NCBI GenBank assembly: GCA_009617715.1
Contig: VTFK01000013.1
Span: 1,011,001-1,075,000 of the forward strand
DNA: 64,000 nucleotides
Direction: 5' to 3'
Source: Plectrocnemia conspersa
Taxonomy: Eukaryota; Arthropoda; Insecta; Trichoptera; Polycentropodidae
The notes below the pieces were generated by a model. The model was not told the origin of the DNA, made no database searches, and saw only the letters and a list, made by a program, of their open reading frames with translations. Positions 10,973 through 22,960 of the stretch are shown here, piece after piece; the first letter of the stretch is position 1; each line of letters begins with the position of its first letter. The position numbers and the translations under genes are program-made.

Positions 10973-12295
10973 TAGCAGAAGTCATTGAATTCGAAAGCGC
11001 CAGTGGGAAGGCGATGTAGCTATTGCCAAAAAACCCGTCGAAATCATATTCTAGCATACCGCTCGGAAGACCGCAACTACGATGAGATATAGACGCTTCA
11101 AACTCTACTGATGTGTGATATGGCAGATGGCCCAAATTGACTAGTAAATAGTAAAAATATTACATATGTATGTAAAATTTTTTTTTTTAAATATTGTTGG
11201 TTTGTTAACATTTCAGTATTTACATTGAATGATCAGTACATAAATATATTAAACGATCTGTTTTATTTTAACAGTTGATCGTATATTTGTCAAACATAAG
11301 CCGACGGCAAAAAAACGCTTTAGAAGTAGAGCAAAATTGGCTACCCTTGATATCGATATTATAAAAAATGCTTTATCTGGTCATTCGGATGAATTTTCCC
11401 ATGTAATTATTATTAAATAAAAACAATTTTAGTGCGTGTGATTACCTTAAAATGACTACGTTTTAATTAGTTATACAAACCAATGAAAATATAAGTTCTG
11501 TAAAATAAAAAACTGACAAAAAAATCGATATAAATAAAAATCATTTGTAAAAAGCCAAATATATAATAGAGCGTTGCTTTTTATTTCTACAATGCAAACG
11601 GAAATTTTGTATTGCAATTTAGGCCGTGATTTATTACATACAGTATCTAATAAAAACTGTCATTTATTATTTATTACATCATATTGCAACGTTACAACGA
11701 TGTAAACAAAATCAACCCTATAAGTAATGAGACATCAGACTGAAATCAAAGTCTGTAAATTAATTATAAAAACCTTATATGTGATAATCGATTGAAATAA
11801 TAATATAATCAATAATAGCGATATTCCAGACACAAGTTGAAAAAATTAGGGTTCATATGCGATTCAAGCCTTTATCGTTGGCTTTATCTATCGTATTGAT
11901 AATTGACATAGTTACACGAATTTTAGTATGTTTACGTTAATTTAATCCCCTTTCAGACGCTCATCAGTAATGGGTCTTTATATGCAAAATAAATAGGTAG
12001 TACGAACAGTGATAGAAAGATGCATAAAACAGGCCTTGCCCAATTGACAAAGCCATTCGTAAAGATGGTTGTGTATTACGCCAAACATATCATTCAATAA
12101 TGTATTTTGTTTAGAAGTATATGTTTTTTTTATTTTTCAAAATATATTGTTAATCTAGAAACAATATATACGGTTCTCATGGAAACCCATATAATATTGA
12201 TATTTCAAACAACGGCTATTACTAAAAAAAAATGGAAAAGCTTACGAAAAAATCGTCAAAACAAAACAAACACTGGAAATTGAAACAAAAATCAA
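10973..12295. other. AT-rich desert
   Basis: AT-rich DNA without a recognisable gene. Holds one copy of a dispersed repeat (11706-11765). Confidence 0.5.
11706..11765 (+). repeat. dispersed repeat, copy 1
   Basis: AATCAACCCTATAAGTAATG, CATCAGACTGAAATCAAAGT and CTGTAAATTAATT match 21564-21616 in order and orientation (AGTCAACC, AGTAGTGAGTCACCAGACTG, TAATTAAAGTCTCTAAATTA). The family is unknown. Confidence 0.45.
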
Positions 12296-13440
12296 CAACG
12301 AGCGGGCGAACGTTCTCCGAATCGTATTAAATTAAATTTCATCGGCGTATTAAATTTTTACACGGGCGAGTTAATTTCCACCCCCGCTGCCGCGCCAGAT
12401 CCGGTTTAAATATTTACCGGGGATACACGTTGCCGGGACTGCTTAATCTCACCGGTCGTTATATTATTCACAGCCGTAATGTGAAAGTTTTAATAACTGT
12501 CTGTTGTTCGGTTTTTATATATGTGTATAAATATATTTCGTATACGAGCTACGGATAACCGATTTATATTCCGGGAAATCGCTTGGTCGCGATACTTCGC
12601 GGACAGGCTGTATATTGTGCGGGTTAAATCAAATTTTCATTTCGTTGGAATTAATCCGGTTGCGGCCGGTTACATTTCAATCGAGAGAGAGACGCGGCAC
12701 GCCAAAGCGGAAAATTAAACGCGGTCGTTTTCCGAACGGAAAAATCATTACGGCGTTAACGCGAATTCGAAACCGTATTTTTGGGGGTTGTTTTTTTCGA
12801 TTCGGCGTTGCGTGCGCTGTTTTAATTGGCTTTGAATAAAAGTCACGGGTCGTTAGTGATTAACCGCGAACGCGATTTTTGGGTAATAAAATAAACGCAT
12901 ACGGACGTGTTCCGACCTACAAAATTATTTCGGCGTCGTATTTAATTCAATATAAATTCAATAAAAGCACAACTAATAATTAGGCGTTCAAACAAAGTTG
13001 TGCGACATATATAGGGCGCGAGTTTATATTTATATTTATTTGAATTAACCGTTTGTATTGAATACACGTTACACAATGATTCTTTAATTGCACTTTCGGC
13101 GGTTTTATATTCATCCGGCTTTCGGTGCGAATTTCGCATTCAGCTTTATTTGAATGCACAATTCTACGGTTTCAATGCAGCCAGAGTTAGGTGTGTGCGA
13201 ACGCTGGAACAACTTTAATTAATGTAGATACTTTACTGCCTCCGACGGCAAACGACGTTGCTCGAAAGCGGGGAGGAGACGCGCGGCGTATAAATTTTGA
13301 CGAAAAGTTAACGTTTAACGCTGCTAGCGCGCGTAATCGAATCATATAGCGATAAGGTTTAATCGAGGTGTAATTAAAATCGATACAATGTTTGCAAACT
13401 CAAAGTTTACTGGAAACAATATAGCGCGAGCGGAAACCGT
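12296..13440. other. GC-rich island, possible conserved non-coding DNA
   Basis: GC/CpG-rich blocks at 12296-12900 and 13180-13440 around an AT-rich middle. TTAATTA/TAATTG homeodomain-type words are frequent, and a STAT-type TTCCGGGAA lies at 12569-12577. Open frames at 12521-12840 and 12942-13139 are short and unrecognised. The function as an enhancer is inference from composition and motifs. Confidence 0.35.
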
Positions 13441-13501
13441 TCAATACACAATCGCGAAAATTTAACAGAACACATTTCCATAATTTTGAAAACGTACAGG
13501 T

Positions 13502-13561
13502 GAGTTGATGCTTGATATTAAAAGAGCTTTTGATATTGTATCGCACGGAAGTGCAACAAAT
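13502..13561 (+). pseudogene. non-LTR reverse transcriptase motif A fragment
   Basis: The frame reads ELMLDIKRAFDIVSHGSATN then stop. LDIKRAFDIVSH matches the first catalytic-aspartate block of non-LTR retrotransposon reverse transcriptases (LDIKGAFDNVSH type). Only about 20 codons survive; the flanks have stops and no further RT blocks. This is a relic, with chance resemblance possible given the length. Confidence 0.4.
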
Positions 13562-13798
13562 TAGTTAAGACCCGTTTGACTTCTCTAAAAAATCGGATAT
13601 TTTACATATTAGTAGAAAGTTCGACTAATTGAATAATTAAATAACTTTTGAAAGCGCACATATTAATTATTTTAAGTTAGTTTTTTTTATCATTTTGGAT
13701 AATTGTGTAAGAAGGTAAGGTCAATATTTTTGTTTAGAGGGATTCGCTATACATATTTTAAAAATAAATTATTATATAATACATGCATGTGTTTTTTA

Positions 13799-14828
13799 TG
13801 CCTGAACTACACTCTCTGGAAGTTGTCCGAACCGAAGTTACAACTGTAAATTTCATATGCCGTCCGGACGGCGGCTGTGAATGATGTCCGGGCGGCGGCT
13901 TGTCGCCGGCATATATGCGCGCGATCAAAAAAAGTGCCAAATAATCGCAATTTTTAAATTGTCATATTATTAAAATTACGCTACTGATAATTATAAAAGT
14001 TTGTGTCGACACTCACCAATACAATATTAATGAAAACTTTTCGGTCGTAAATATTAAATTTACGCAAAATCTTTGTCGGGTTTTGCAAAATGCCATAAGG
14101 CATAAAAATGATACTTCAGAATACGAACACCACATCTGTGACTATCCTAGATTTTGTCGCCATCGATTCTAAATAAGAATTCGTTATGGTGTGACATTTA
14201 TATAAACCGATCTAGGAAAATACATAAGGTTATTCGAAACGATTTTTTTTAACAAAATCAAGTACCACTAATTATTTTTTAATTATTTAATTTTATATGA
14301 AAAAAAAAATATAATAACGATATCTGTTAGAATAATATACTATCAAAAATATAATTAATCCCTTTTGGTGCCCTAAAATATTCAAAGATGTCAGTAAGAG
14401 TCTGTTGAAGTCCCCGATAAGCATGTGGTATTATAACTTCACCACGACACAACGCTCGACATGCGTGTTAACCATAGGACGCCTACGCGCATACGGAAAT
14501 TGAACCGAGTTACTCGTTCTATCTCAGTTTGCGAAACACCATATCATTATCTCTCTCACTCTCGTCACTTAACACGCGAGAGAGCGAAAGGGGAAGTATC
14601 TCACCGCTCGCGCTCGAAAGAGCAGCTCCGACTTCGGTCCTTTTGCCGGCAATGTTCGGAAGCGCTCGAAGCTGGCCAAATCGACTGAATTACCCCCACT
14701 TTACCTCCCGTTCTCGGTAACCTCGGACAACTTCCGAGAGATTTTAGAGCGGACAGAACCGAACTCGACTGAAGTATCACACTATATTCTCCGTCCTTGG
14801 CCAACTTCCAGAGGGTGTAGTGCAGGCA
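13799..14828 (+). mobile_element. 1-kb TIR element, copy 1 (PIF/Harbinger-like flanks)
   Basis: A 1030-bp element. The left end TGCCTGAACTACACTCTCTG is repeated inverted at the right end (14802-14828) with two mismatches over about 27 bp. TTA lies on both sides (13796-13798 and 14829-14831), fitting the TWA duplication of PIF/Harbinger, although the TIR itself does not identify the family. A GAAGTTGTCCGA-type inverted word recurs internally near the right end (around 14725). It is clearly homologous to 53443-54514 along most of its length. Small frames around 14461-14720 are shared with copy 2 but degenerate, so the element is non-autonomous. Confidence 0.8.
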
Positions 14829-14831
14829 TTA

Positions 14832-15257
14832 CACTTAATTACACAAATCATATCAGATTCATCACAATTTGAATATAATATTAAAATATCCTTAGTGTGA
14901 TTTTTCAGAATGTTTGTAACATAAGCCCCAATTAAAAAGAAATCAAAAATAAAATTTTTGCAAAGAAATTATAATTCGAGTTTAGCTTTGTTTAGTTTCC
15001 GTTATATCTCATCTCTCGTATTGGCAAAGATTTTACGAATGCGAATGTTGATTCATTTTCTAGAATTTTCTTTTACCGCAGAATCAGTGGTGTTGCCGCA
15101 CGTTATTTCAATTCTGCTATAGAATTTATCTAGATGACACGAAAGACATTTTTGAACCGAAAAAGCTTAGTGCACACAACCAGTCTCAAGGAAGTGAACC
15201 CTCTTTTACGAGGTCGCCAAATAGGTTTGCTAATCTGGAAGTCAGAACTTATTTGCA
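14832..15257. other. AT-rich DNA between transposon relics
   Basis: No clear feature. The part after 15060 may be decayed upstream transposase sequence belonging to the relic at 15258. Confidence 0.35.
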
Positions 15258-15380
15258 GAGAGAAGAATTGATCAAATAACGATTCCCGCAGGAATGAGTG
15301 ACTATCTCCAGACTTTTGACATTGCAATAAATAAGCCATTCAAGGATTAAGAGCGACTAAAAACTGTTTATACTATTTTT
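15258..15380 (+). pseudogene. pogo/Tigger-type DDE transposase relic
   Basis: The plus frame reads DQITIPAGMSDYLQTFDIAI followed by NKPFKD, stop, ERLKTVY. This matches the block IPGGMT-LQPLDVSINKPFKD--R--Y found near the end of the DDE_1 domain of pogo/Tigger/CENP-B-like transposases. Upstream frames contain stops and shifts and no helix-turn-helix region was found. It is an inactive fragment; which pogo lineage cannot be told. Confidence 0.65.
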
Positions 15381-16240
15381 TATACGTATCCTTTATCAGC
15401 ATTTAGAAATGATTACAATGGTATCACTCATAAAGAATCACCCGGAAGACATAATCATGCTTTGGTCTAAATAAGCCTTTTCTCTAAATTGGCTTAGCTT
15501 CATCTGAGGCAAAGCATAAACCAGACTTGACTTCGATTCCGACTCACTCCACGAAAACCACTGCCACGAGCTGATCAAGAGCGACTCAGAAATTTCGAAA
15601 TTTCCCAAAAATATGGGTTGTCAAAATTTAAAATAAGTAGATTGCCAATCACTACTGTCTTCCCCAAAGAAGTTTATTTATGGCCTTTCTACATAATTTT
15701 ATATTCCTTATTAATCAATAACAAATCATATTAAAAAAATCCGTTGTCAAATAGATACATTATTCACTAGTAATATAGTTAATTTAGTGTTTTTTAGAAA
15801 CGGTTGTGCTTTATTTAACTTAATGGCAAGAATTGTCGAAAATTACGTTAAAATTGATGCATTTTTAATGGATTGTATATTATTTTCTTTAGAGGGTAAT
15901 TAATACTATTTTTATTATACGTAATACACCGATTTTTAAATTAATCCTAAAAGGCTCTGCAACCACAGAGTTAATGTAGCAAGATCAAACTCGCATTTTA
16001 TGCGAGTTTTCACCTTTGAAATTTAAATATTTAGACCTCATTTTCAATGCTCTCATATGTAAATAACACACGATACGATATTAAATACATTATGCGGTAT
16101 GCTCATGTAAAATGAACCTCACATTTTAAAAGTAAAATTTTATATGGTTATGCCGCGATTACGACCATAGTACCTACATTTAAAAAATCAAGGAATGCTA
16201 ATGTACGCTATTCGGGATGCAGTAATTTATCCGAAATTGA
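15381..16240. other. AT-rich desert
   Basis: No gene. Contains a strong short hairpin (15987-16009). Confidence 0.4.
15987..16009. repeat. short perfect hairpin
   Basis: AAACTCGCAT and ATGCGAGTTT are perfect complements with a 3-nt loop, followed by a T-run on the plus strand. It could be chance, a structured RNA element or a transposon scrap. Confidence 0.35.
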
Positions 16241-16960
16241 CTGATTGTTCTTTTGTTACAAATCCAATTAGTCTATTTTCAAGTTGAGCGAGCGAATCGA
16301 ACACACATACACACACAGTTTGTTATCCTGAAGTACGTCTATCTACATTTTTCGACCGCTCGCGCGTGCGGATTTCGCGTAATCCGCTTACGATCAAAGA
16401 TGCGCCCTATTAACCGTCATAAACCGCGCATAAAGCCGACGGTTAAACGAGATTACTCGTGCGCCGTTAAGCTCCTTTGTGCGCGATGAATATACATCGG
16501 GCTGAGTTACGACGCGAGACGACTGCCGCTTTTGCCCGCTACTCTACTCTTTCTCTCCCCGCGAAGCGAAAAGATTCCATTGTTATTTATGGCGGGTTGA
16601 GATTATGAACGCGGCTGATGCTGCCGCTGCTACTGCCGCCGTATTAATATTAATGAAGGATTACCGCGCGATTTGTAAATTGTAAGGAGGCGTGTTGCGT
16701 CGCATTAAATTATTTATACACGGACTCAAAACGACTGCGGCGGTTGTAGAACTGTGATTTCTGCTTCGTTAAATGTTATGCAATCCTCGGTTGGACCTTA
16801 TATGCCGAAGCATGCAAAGCGTATTTGTATATTTTACGGCGCATAAGGGACTGGAGTTGTGAGCAAGTTGCTGTATAAGGAGTTTTTGCACGGTTTCGCA
16901 CTCAATTATAGGCACGGCGAACCTCTTTTGTTAGTCAATAATTTGTTCCAGCAGAAGTGA
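16241..16960. other. GC-rich island
   Basis: GC/CpG-rich with CTGCCGCTGCTACTGCCGCC at about 16621-16640, a pyrimidine-rich stretch at 16540-16560, TTAATATTAATG words and a TTTTACGGCGC word (16832-16842). No gene recognised; candidate regulatory DNA. Confidence 0.35.
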
Positions 16961-17680
16961 TGTAATTCGAGAAATAAATAATTTTAATAATCATGAAAAC
17001 ATGAAGGCAAGTAATTGGTTCCGAGGAGTAAACATTAGAAGTCATAATTCAAAGGGTAAAAATATAGCATTGTTAAATCTAATATCTTAAATAAGTTTAG
17101 GAAACTAATTCATATATAAAAATAAAAAGCAATTTTGCTAAAATAATTTAGAAGCTTTTATTGAAGGTAAACTGCTTCACGCGATACTGTTTCAATTAGA
17201 AAGGTAATACCAAATAGTGGCGGTAGTGACAGAACCGCACACGAAGCGAATTATTTAGATAGTAGATATCCAAACAAAGGTATGTAGCAGCTTTAAAAAC
17301 TATATTATCTAAATAGATTAAAAGAAACAAATACTACTACTTTAAATAAATTGTTTAGCTTTTATATCATCTGAAAAAGAATATGAAGATTAAAGAAAAC
17401 TCCAAAACAGAAATGGAAGTGGTGTCATCTATTTATGATACATAAAAGAGAGCAGAATGTGTAGTTTCCTACCTCCTAGAAATATGTAGCATTCAATATG
17501 AGGAATTAAGGGATGTTCCGTGACTGAGATGAATTATAAATCACTGATTTAGACTATCGTAATATATATTCCAACCACGAATAATAAAATATTTTCTATT
17601 AAATTCAAAATCAGTATTTGTTTCAATTTTTTTCACACGTATGTGATACATTCAAACAAATAAACCACTTTTGGACACAT
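16961..17680. other. AT-rich desert
   Basis: No feature recognised. Confidence 0.45.
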
Positions 17681-18350
17681 GTGATTTTATCATGCGGTGG
17701 AAATTGCGGTTTGGTAGTCCGTTCTCACCCGCGCCCCAGTTTCGTACTTGTCCCGTAAGCGCATAAGTTTCCGCTTACATTCGAGTGCTGAATTCCTGAT
17801 TTATTGCTTTTTATAAAATAACATGAAAGCGTCGGCGGGTATGTACAATATTATTTTTCCGACCGACTGAAGAATATTACATTGTGGAAATTTTGCGGTA
17901 AGCAAGCAACCGACCAACCCTGAACGGGTGGGCTTATTGTACCCACTCGACGCGCCTTTTGTTGTTTCAGTTTTCCGCGCGGAATTTCCAGGGCCGGAAA
18001 AGTGGCCCGAGGCCGGCGACTCGAGGGTAAGAGAACTCGCGTTCTGGCCGTTTTGCAGTTTTCCGGCTAATCCGGTCCTTAAGCCGGCCGACTGTGTACT
18101 TGTAACGCCAAAAGGGGTTAAACGCCTCGTGAAAATTAAATATAAGCTCGCTCTTCCGATAGCTATCGTTTCAATTTAATTAATGCCCGAGCCAACAACC
18201 CGGAATCCATTTGGCAAATACGCGCCGGATGAATATTTTAATTTGTGAAGATAATTGATTCCGCCCGAGATATCAATTTAAGAGAGAGAGAGGAGATGCG
18301 AATTAGTGACCGCTTTTCGAGTTTTTTCGCTTCGTTCAGCTGTACGTAAT
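17681..18350. other. GC-rich island
   Basis: Dense CpG and CCGG/GGCC words, many TTAATTAA/CAATTAA words, and an (AG)n run at 18282-18293. A plus frame at 17928-18179 has no start ATG context or family motif and is not called. Confidence 0.35.
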
Positions 18351-19220
18351 AGCCCTTTTATTACGACTCAATTGTCGAAGTTTAAATAAGCTTAAATTGT
18401 CTAATTCCAATTAATTTACTAGACAAATACAAATATATTAATATAGTACAAGGTGCACCGGAAAGCTTTACGCGTAGAGTATTTTAAATTATATTAAAAT
18501 GAAGCAAATATAATTGAGTTGATATCGGTCCCACAAATGTATTCAAACTTAGTAGTAATAATAAGATAGTTCACATTTTAAGAACTATGTAGAAGTCACA
18601 TATCATTAAACATACCATACCACTGATATCGACACTATAATATAATATTAGAGGAACTCTGATCTGACTGATTTTGTACAGCAACAGTAGTTAATATAAT
18701 AACTATTTTATCATTTTTAAATTTTAACCGAGCCCTGGACGGACATCAAAAAAATAAATAGCAAAAACCTAAAGGCTCTAGTAAAAAATACAAACAGCAA
18801 TAAATACTACTCCAAAGGAACTTAGAGAGTTAGAAAATTAAAAGGGTCGTAATTTGCACTATTGCCTATAAAAATATCTAACCTCATGTCTAGATGTAAA
18901 AAGATGTTAAAATGAATATTATATATAATAAAGTTAATATTTTTTTACAAAAAAAATATTTATAAAAAAGTTGAGTGCTAATGAAATGGATAAAACAAAT
19001 TCGCTCTGCAAGTCTCGACTCTAATTTGATTTCTAAATGTACATAAAAACGAAGCCAATTTAAATTATCAATATAAAAAATAATTGTTTCATAAAAAGAA
19101 TTGTTTGTGCATTACAATAATAAAAATGAGCATTAAATAAATATATTTTTAGTGTGCACTAAAACGAATGATTCGTGAATTAAAATATATAAGATGTGCA
19201 TTATCGTTTTGTTGATGTAA
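18351..19220. other. AT-rich desert
   Basis: No gene or repeat family recognised. Confidence 0.45.
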
Positions 19221-19223
19221 CCA

Positions 19224-19302
19224 ACGACCGAAGTTAAGCAGTATTGGGGGTGGTCAGTACTTGTATGGGTGAACACTTGGTGACACATAAGGGTGTGGTT
19301 AA
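19224..19302 (+). pseudogene. 5S rRNA-like sequence (5S pseudogene or SINE3 head)
   Basis: ACCGAAGTTAAGCAGTATTG, then GGGTGGTCAGTACTTG and TATGGGTGAACACTTGG closely follow the 3' two-thirds of metazoan 5S rRNA (CCGAAGTTAAGCA...GGTTAGTACTTGGATGGGTGACC). The region covers the internal Pol III promoter boxes. The 5' third of 5S is missing or unrecognisable, and there are point changes and a changed 3' end. It is not an intact 5S gene; it may be a dispersed pseudogene or the remnant of a 5S-derived SINE. Confidence 0.75.
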
Positions 19303-19372
19303 GTTTTTCATTTAACTGTTGGACAGAAAGAATAGTGAACACCCCATGAATAACTATCTGCAACGAATCTAT

Positions 19373-19417
19373 TTAAAATGAGGATTATATAAATATGCAA
19401 TATAATCCTCATTTTAA
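19373..19417. repeat. perfect 18-bp hairpin next to 5S-like sequence
   Basis: Arms 19373-19390 and 19400-19417 (TTAAAATGAGGATTATAT and its complement) pair perfectly around a 9-nt loop. It lies 70 bp downstream of the 5S-like segment. Possible MITE remnant or structured transcript. Confidence 0.5.
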
Positions 19418-19859
19418 TTTGAATATAATCTGTTTTTGTATGACAGAGGTGATAGAAATATTTATCTAGTCTATTTATTTACACCTATTTATTGTCAGTG
19501 CAGAAAAACATCGTTCAACGTTTCATCACCACGTGTTCTTAAATTTTTACCTCATGATAGATCGGTCGTTCTAATATGAAATTTTTTTTTGTTCCTTAGA
19601 TACGGTTGTCAAGATTTATTATCTTATTGTTATAGTTTATTTTGTTTCATTTATTATAATCCCTGCTTTAATTTTCGTATGTATATTTTTAAATTTTATT
19701 TACTGTTATATTTATTTGTTCAAATTCAGCTCAGTTCTGTGATCACGTGAATTATGCGTGTATATGTTTTTGTGTACTGACTCTTGATAAAAAAAAGGGT
19801 GGTTACAGCTTACAGCCTAAACCTAAAAAGGTAGTCCTCAATAAGTGAATTAATTTATA
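19418..19859. other. AT-rich non-coding
   Basis: No feature recognised. Confidence 0.4.
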
Positions 19860-20110
19860 ACACCTAACATATATTTTTATCCATCTTTCCATTTAAGGTT
19901 GTAAAGTAAACATTATGGATGCAACTGAAATATTACATACTTTCTTAGCTACAACATTCTTGAAAGAAAGAGCAATATATAAACTTCTCTGTCTATTTTT
20001 CTATGAAACATATCTAGGAAGCAAGGATGAACCCATTGATCTTGGGACAAAAACTCACTATAATGCTCAAAAACCAATCCATCATATAATCTTTGATACC
20101 TATCCATCAT
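19860..20110 (-). pseudogene. possible PIF/Harbinger transposase N-terminal relic
   Basis: On the minus strand one frame carries FLSQDQWVHPCFLDMFHRKI then DREVYILLF. After an apparent frameshift a second frame gives FQECCS, stop, ESM, stop, YFSC. The order WVHP...R...E-(Y/F)--LF-EL---E--F--YFR resembles the conserved lead-in of insect Harbinger-type transposases. Stops and a shift make it a pseudogene. The short stretch makes this tentative. Confidence 0.35.
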
Positions 20111-20199
20111 AGTATAGATAATTGTTTCGATCGAAATCAGTGACATTATATAACCTTTAGACAGATCGTAACAATTTCGCATCGTGACAGACGATGCGG

Positions 20200-21180
20200 T
20201 GTAATCGGTCCGAAATATTTGTAAATCACTCGGGCCGTTTATATGGCCGGTAGCTACTACCTACGGGTATCAACCCTTTAAGGTTTACTCGCCCTCGCAG
20301 CAGCCAAGGGTCGGTCCGCACATTACTCAAGAGATTATTGTCGCCAGTTGACGCAGATTATCGGCCTTCCCACTACACCCGAATGATGAATTGCGGTATT
20401 ATGTAAAAGCGACCGGATAATTCGACACCGTCGAATGTATGATATGATAATTGATTTATCGACAAGGACCTGCCAATGTATAAAATAAAATCCGACAAAA
20501 GTTTAAGCGCAAGCAATCAGAACTGCGCAACCGTGGGAATAATAAGTTTTACGAGAGGAATCTTTGTCCGAGTGGGGCCGCGCTAAATGAGAGATAACGA
20601 AAACTTCACACAAAGTTAAAATTAACAATCGCAATTAAAGCTTGGAAATGTAAACACACAAAGCGAGCCGGCGTCGGAGGGATGACGAGAGCGAGTCCGG
20701 GCCCGGCAGACCCGCAAAAACACGGGAGCGCTCGAAAATATACACAGCCAAAAAGAGGGCCGGGGAATAACAGTCTGGAGAGTAGGGGTTACGTTTTATG
20801 AATACGAAAAACATATTAGCGAATAACGCCAGAGGGAAATTAAAAGTGGGGAACGAAAACGGCCCGGGGGCGAGCGAGAGGAGCGATGAACCGTTCATTA
20901 AACCACCCCGCCGGCGGGTATTCAAATAAAAGTGGGCGAGCGGCGAGCAGAGGATGAACAGAATAAAAAAAAACAAGAGGGCGAAACATTATTTCATATC
21001 ACGTAGAGATGCTTTAAAGCGGGTCAACTCCGTAATGAAAGAAAAAGCACCGCTTAATTAGACTGCTGTGCTCTTTCTCTCGCCGCTTCGGGGACTTTAT
21101 TGTTTTATCAAATTGTCAGATTAAAACTTAATTAATCCTCTCGGTTACGGGATTGCTTTTGGATTCTTTTGCAACGTGAA
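20200..21180. other. GC-rich island with purine skew
   Basis: GC/CpG-rich from about 20200. The section 20630-20960 has strong G+A excess on the plus strand (CGGCCCGGGGGCGAGCGAG) and ends with pyrimidine-rich TCTTTCTCTCGCCGC. The minus frame at 20635-20976 is a low-stop artefact of purine skew. Candidate regulatory island. Confidence 0.4.
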
Positions 21181-21984
21181 CGTTCAAGTTATAATTTTAA
21201 ATCTATACGAGTATACATACTATATATATATTGTATATAAAATTAAATAAAAAGAGTGATGAATTAACCTGTTGTATGTTTGATTAGAATCATTAAAAGG
21301 CCGTAGGATAATATCTTAATTCAACCCATATTTTTTTAATCACGTCTCGATAATAATAGTTCATACGAATAAATATTAAAATGATTAATTAAACGAGGTG
21401 ATAAATTACATGATAGAAAGAGCTTTAAAACAATTCGAGTATTAGTAAATATATGTTTTAAATAAACTATTCAGGGTAGGTTGTTTAAAAGTAACTGATC
21501 GTCTGAAAAGTAGTGACCTGGGAGGACACGTATCGAATTTTGAAAATGCGTTGCAACCGAGTAAAAGTCAACCAGTAGTGAGTCACCAGACTGTAATTAA
21601 AGTCTCTAAATTATTACAGTCTACAATCAAAATAAGTCACTATGCCAAACCTAGCTTTAACTTTTAATGTCAGAGGTCTGAAAAATCGACCCACACGACT
21701 TACGCAAATCTGCGGTAGGCTGATTTTTCTACCCTTGTACTTAAAACAAATTTATAGCTATTCGAAGTTTATATTATTATTTCCCTAAATTATAACCAGC
21801 AACGCTTTATTTTATATTATAATTGTTTCAACAAATTGTAAACATGAAAATGGTTATAAACCAATAGCATGTATAGTATATATAATTAATATATTTGTAA
21901 AAAAAAGTATATTTTGAAATAAACGATTTCATATGTATATAAAATGTTTTGCAAAATTTAGGCAAATTTAAAAAATCTGTTTCT
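21181..21984. other. AT-rich DNA
   Basis: No gene. Holds a dispersed repeat copy at 21564-21616. Confidence 0.4.
21564..21616 (+). repeat. dispersed repeat, copy 2
   Basis: Matches 11706-11765 in order and orientation, with small indels. The family is unknown. Confidence 0.45.
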
Positions 21985-22660
21985 TGACACAAACCATGGC
22001 TTTCAGAAATAAATAAAACTCGAATATTAGATTGGGCCCAAAAACACTGAGACTGGACATCTGAAGATTGGGCGGAATTTATTTGGTCCCAATGAATCCA
22101 ACTTTTAGGTAATTTTAAACTAAAATTGGTTAATACAAAAAAAATAAAAAATTGATTTATTCAAAAATTTCTATAGCAATAATTTTTTAAAATAATCATA
22201 CTTTTTAAGTTTTTAGGAAGTAGGTGTAGTACACGTGCGTCGAAGAGTCGGAGAACAATATCTAGTTGAGAATATCTAGTACCCAAAGTAAAATATTGTG
22301 GCGGAAGTGTTATGGTCTGGGGTTGCATAGCAGCAGCAGGGATAGGAAACATGTACACTTGCGAGGGTAGTATGAATAGTGATATTTGGATGGATTCCTA
22401 TTAGAAAATATTTCCAAGCACCATCCGATTCCAACAAGAAAACGCTCCGTGCCATACATTGCTAAAAAACAGGGGTTGCTTTTAGAAAAAGTCACCGGAC
22501 CTAAATTGGTTTGCGTCAAAATTAGACGCCTAACGCAATTGTAAATTCCAAAATTGAGCTGCGAGAAAAAATTCAGATGGAATGGAGAAAATTGTCCCCA
22601 TTGCAGCCTGTAATTAATGCTGAGGGTAGGCCTACTGAATATTAAAAATAAGCTTAAAAC
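21985..22660 (+). pseudogene. Tc1-family transposase pseudogene
   Basis: Blocks in Tc1 order on the plus strand: HKPWLSEINKTRILDWAQKH, stop, DWTSEDWAEFIWSQ, stop, IQLL; then KVKYCGGSVMVWGCIAAAGI; then FQQENAPCHTLLKN; then SPDLNWF. These match the Tc1 blocks RKPLLS...W(T/V)-EDW--VIWSDESKF, VMVWGC, FQQDN-P-HT and SPDLNPIEN. The catalytic positions are gone: IWSDE has become IWSQ plus a stop, QQDNDP has become QQENAP, and the IEN glutamate is lost. Several stops and shifts occur. The downstream TGGCCAAGGTTGTACA (about 22717-22732) may belong to the same element. Clearly dead and old; TIRs not identified. Confidence 0.85.
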
Positions 22661-22960
22661 AGCCACTTTAAAAAACCTTAGTAGATATTTTCACGATTTT
22701 TTTAATATAGTAAGACATTTATTGTGGCCAAGGTTGTACATATTTTAAAATGAAAAGAGATTTTTTAAACATATAAAATAAAGTTTTATATATTATTTTT
22801 TGATTCAGTGCATGTTGATAAAGAACAAAATAATACATATATTCTGATGGTTGAACATAAATTATATATTATAAAATATAATGTCTCTTTTTCCCTCCCT
22901 AAACATGCCTCCGCTGTGTACCCAGCATCCGACAATATCGCATGAAAAAACAATTTCAAT
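22661..22960. other. AT-rich flank of Tc1 relic
   Basis: Likely includes the decayed 3' end of the Tc1 element; no TIR could be fixed. Confidence 0.35.
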
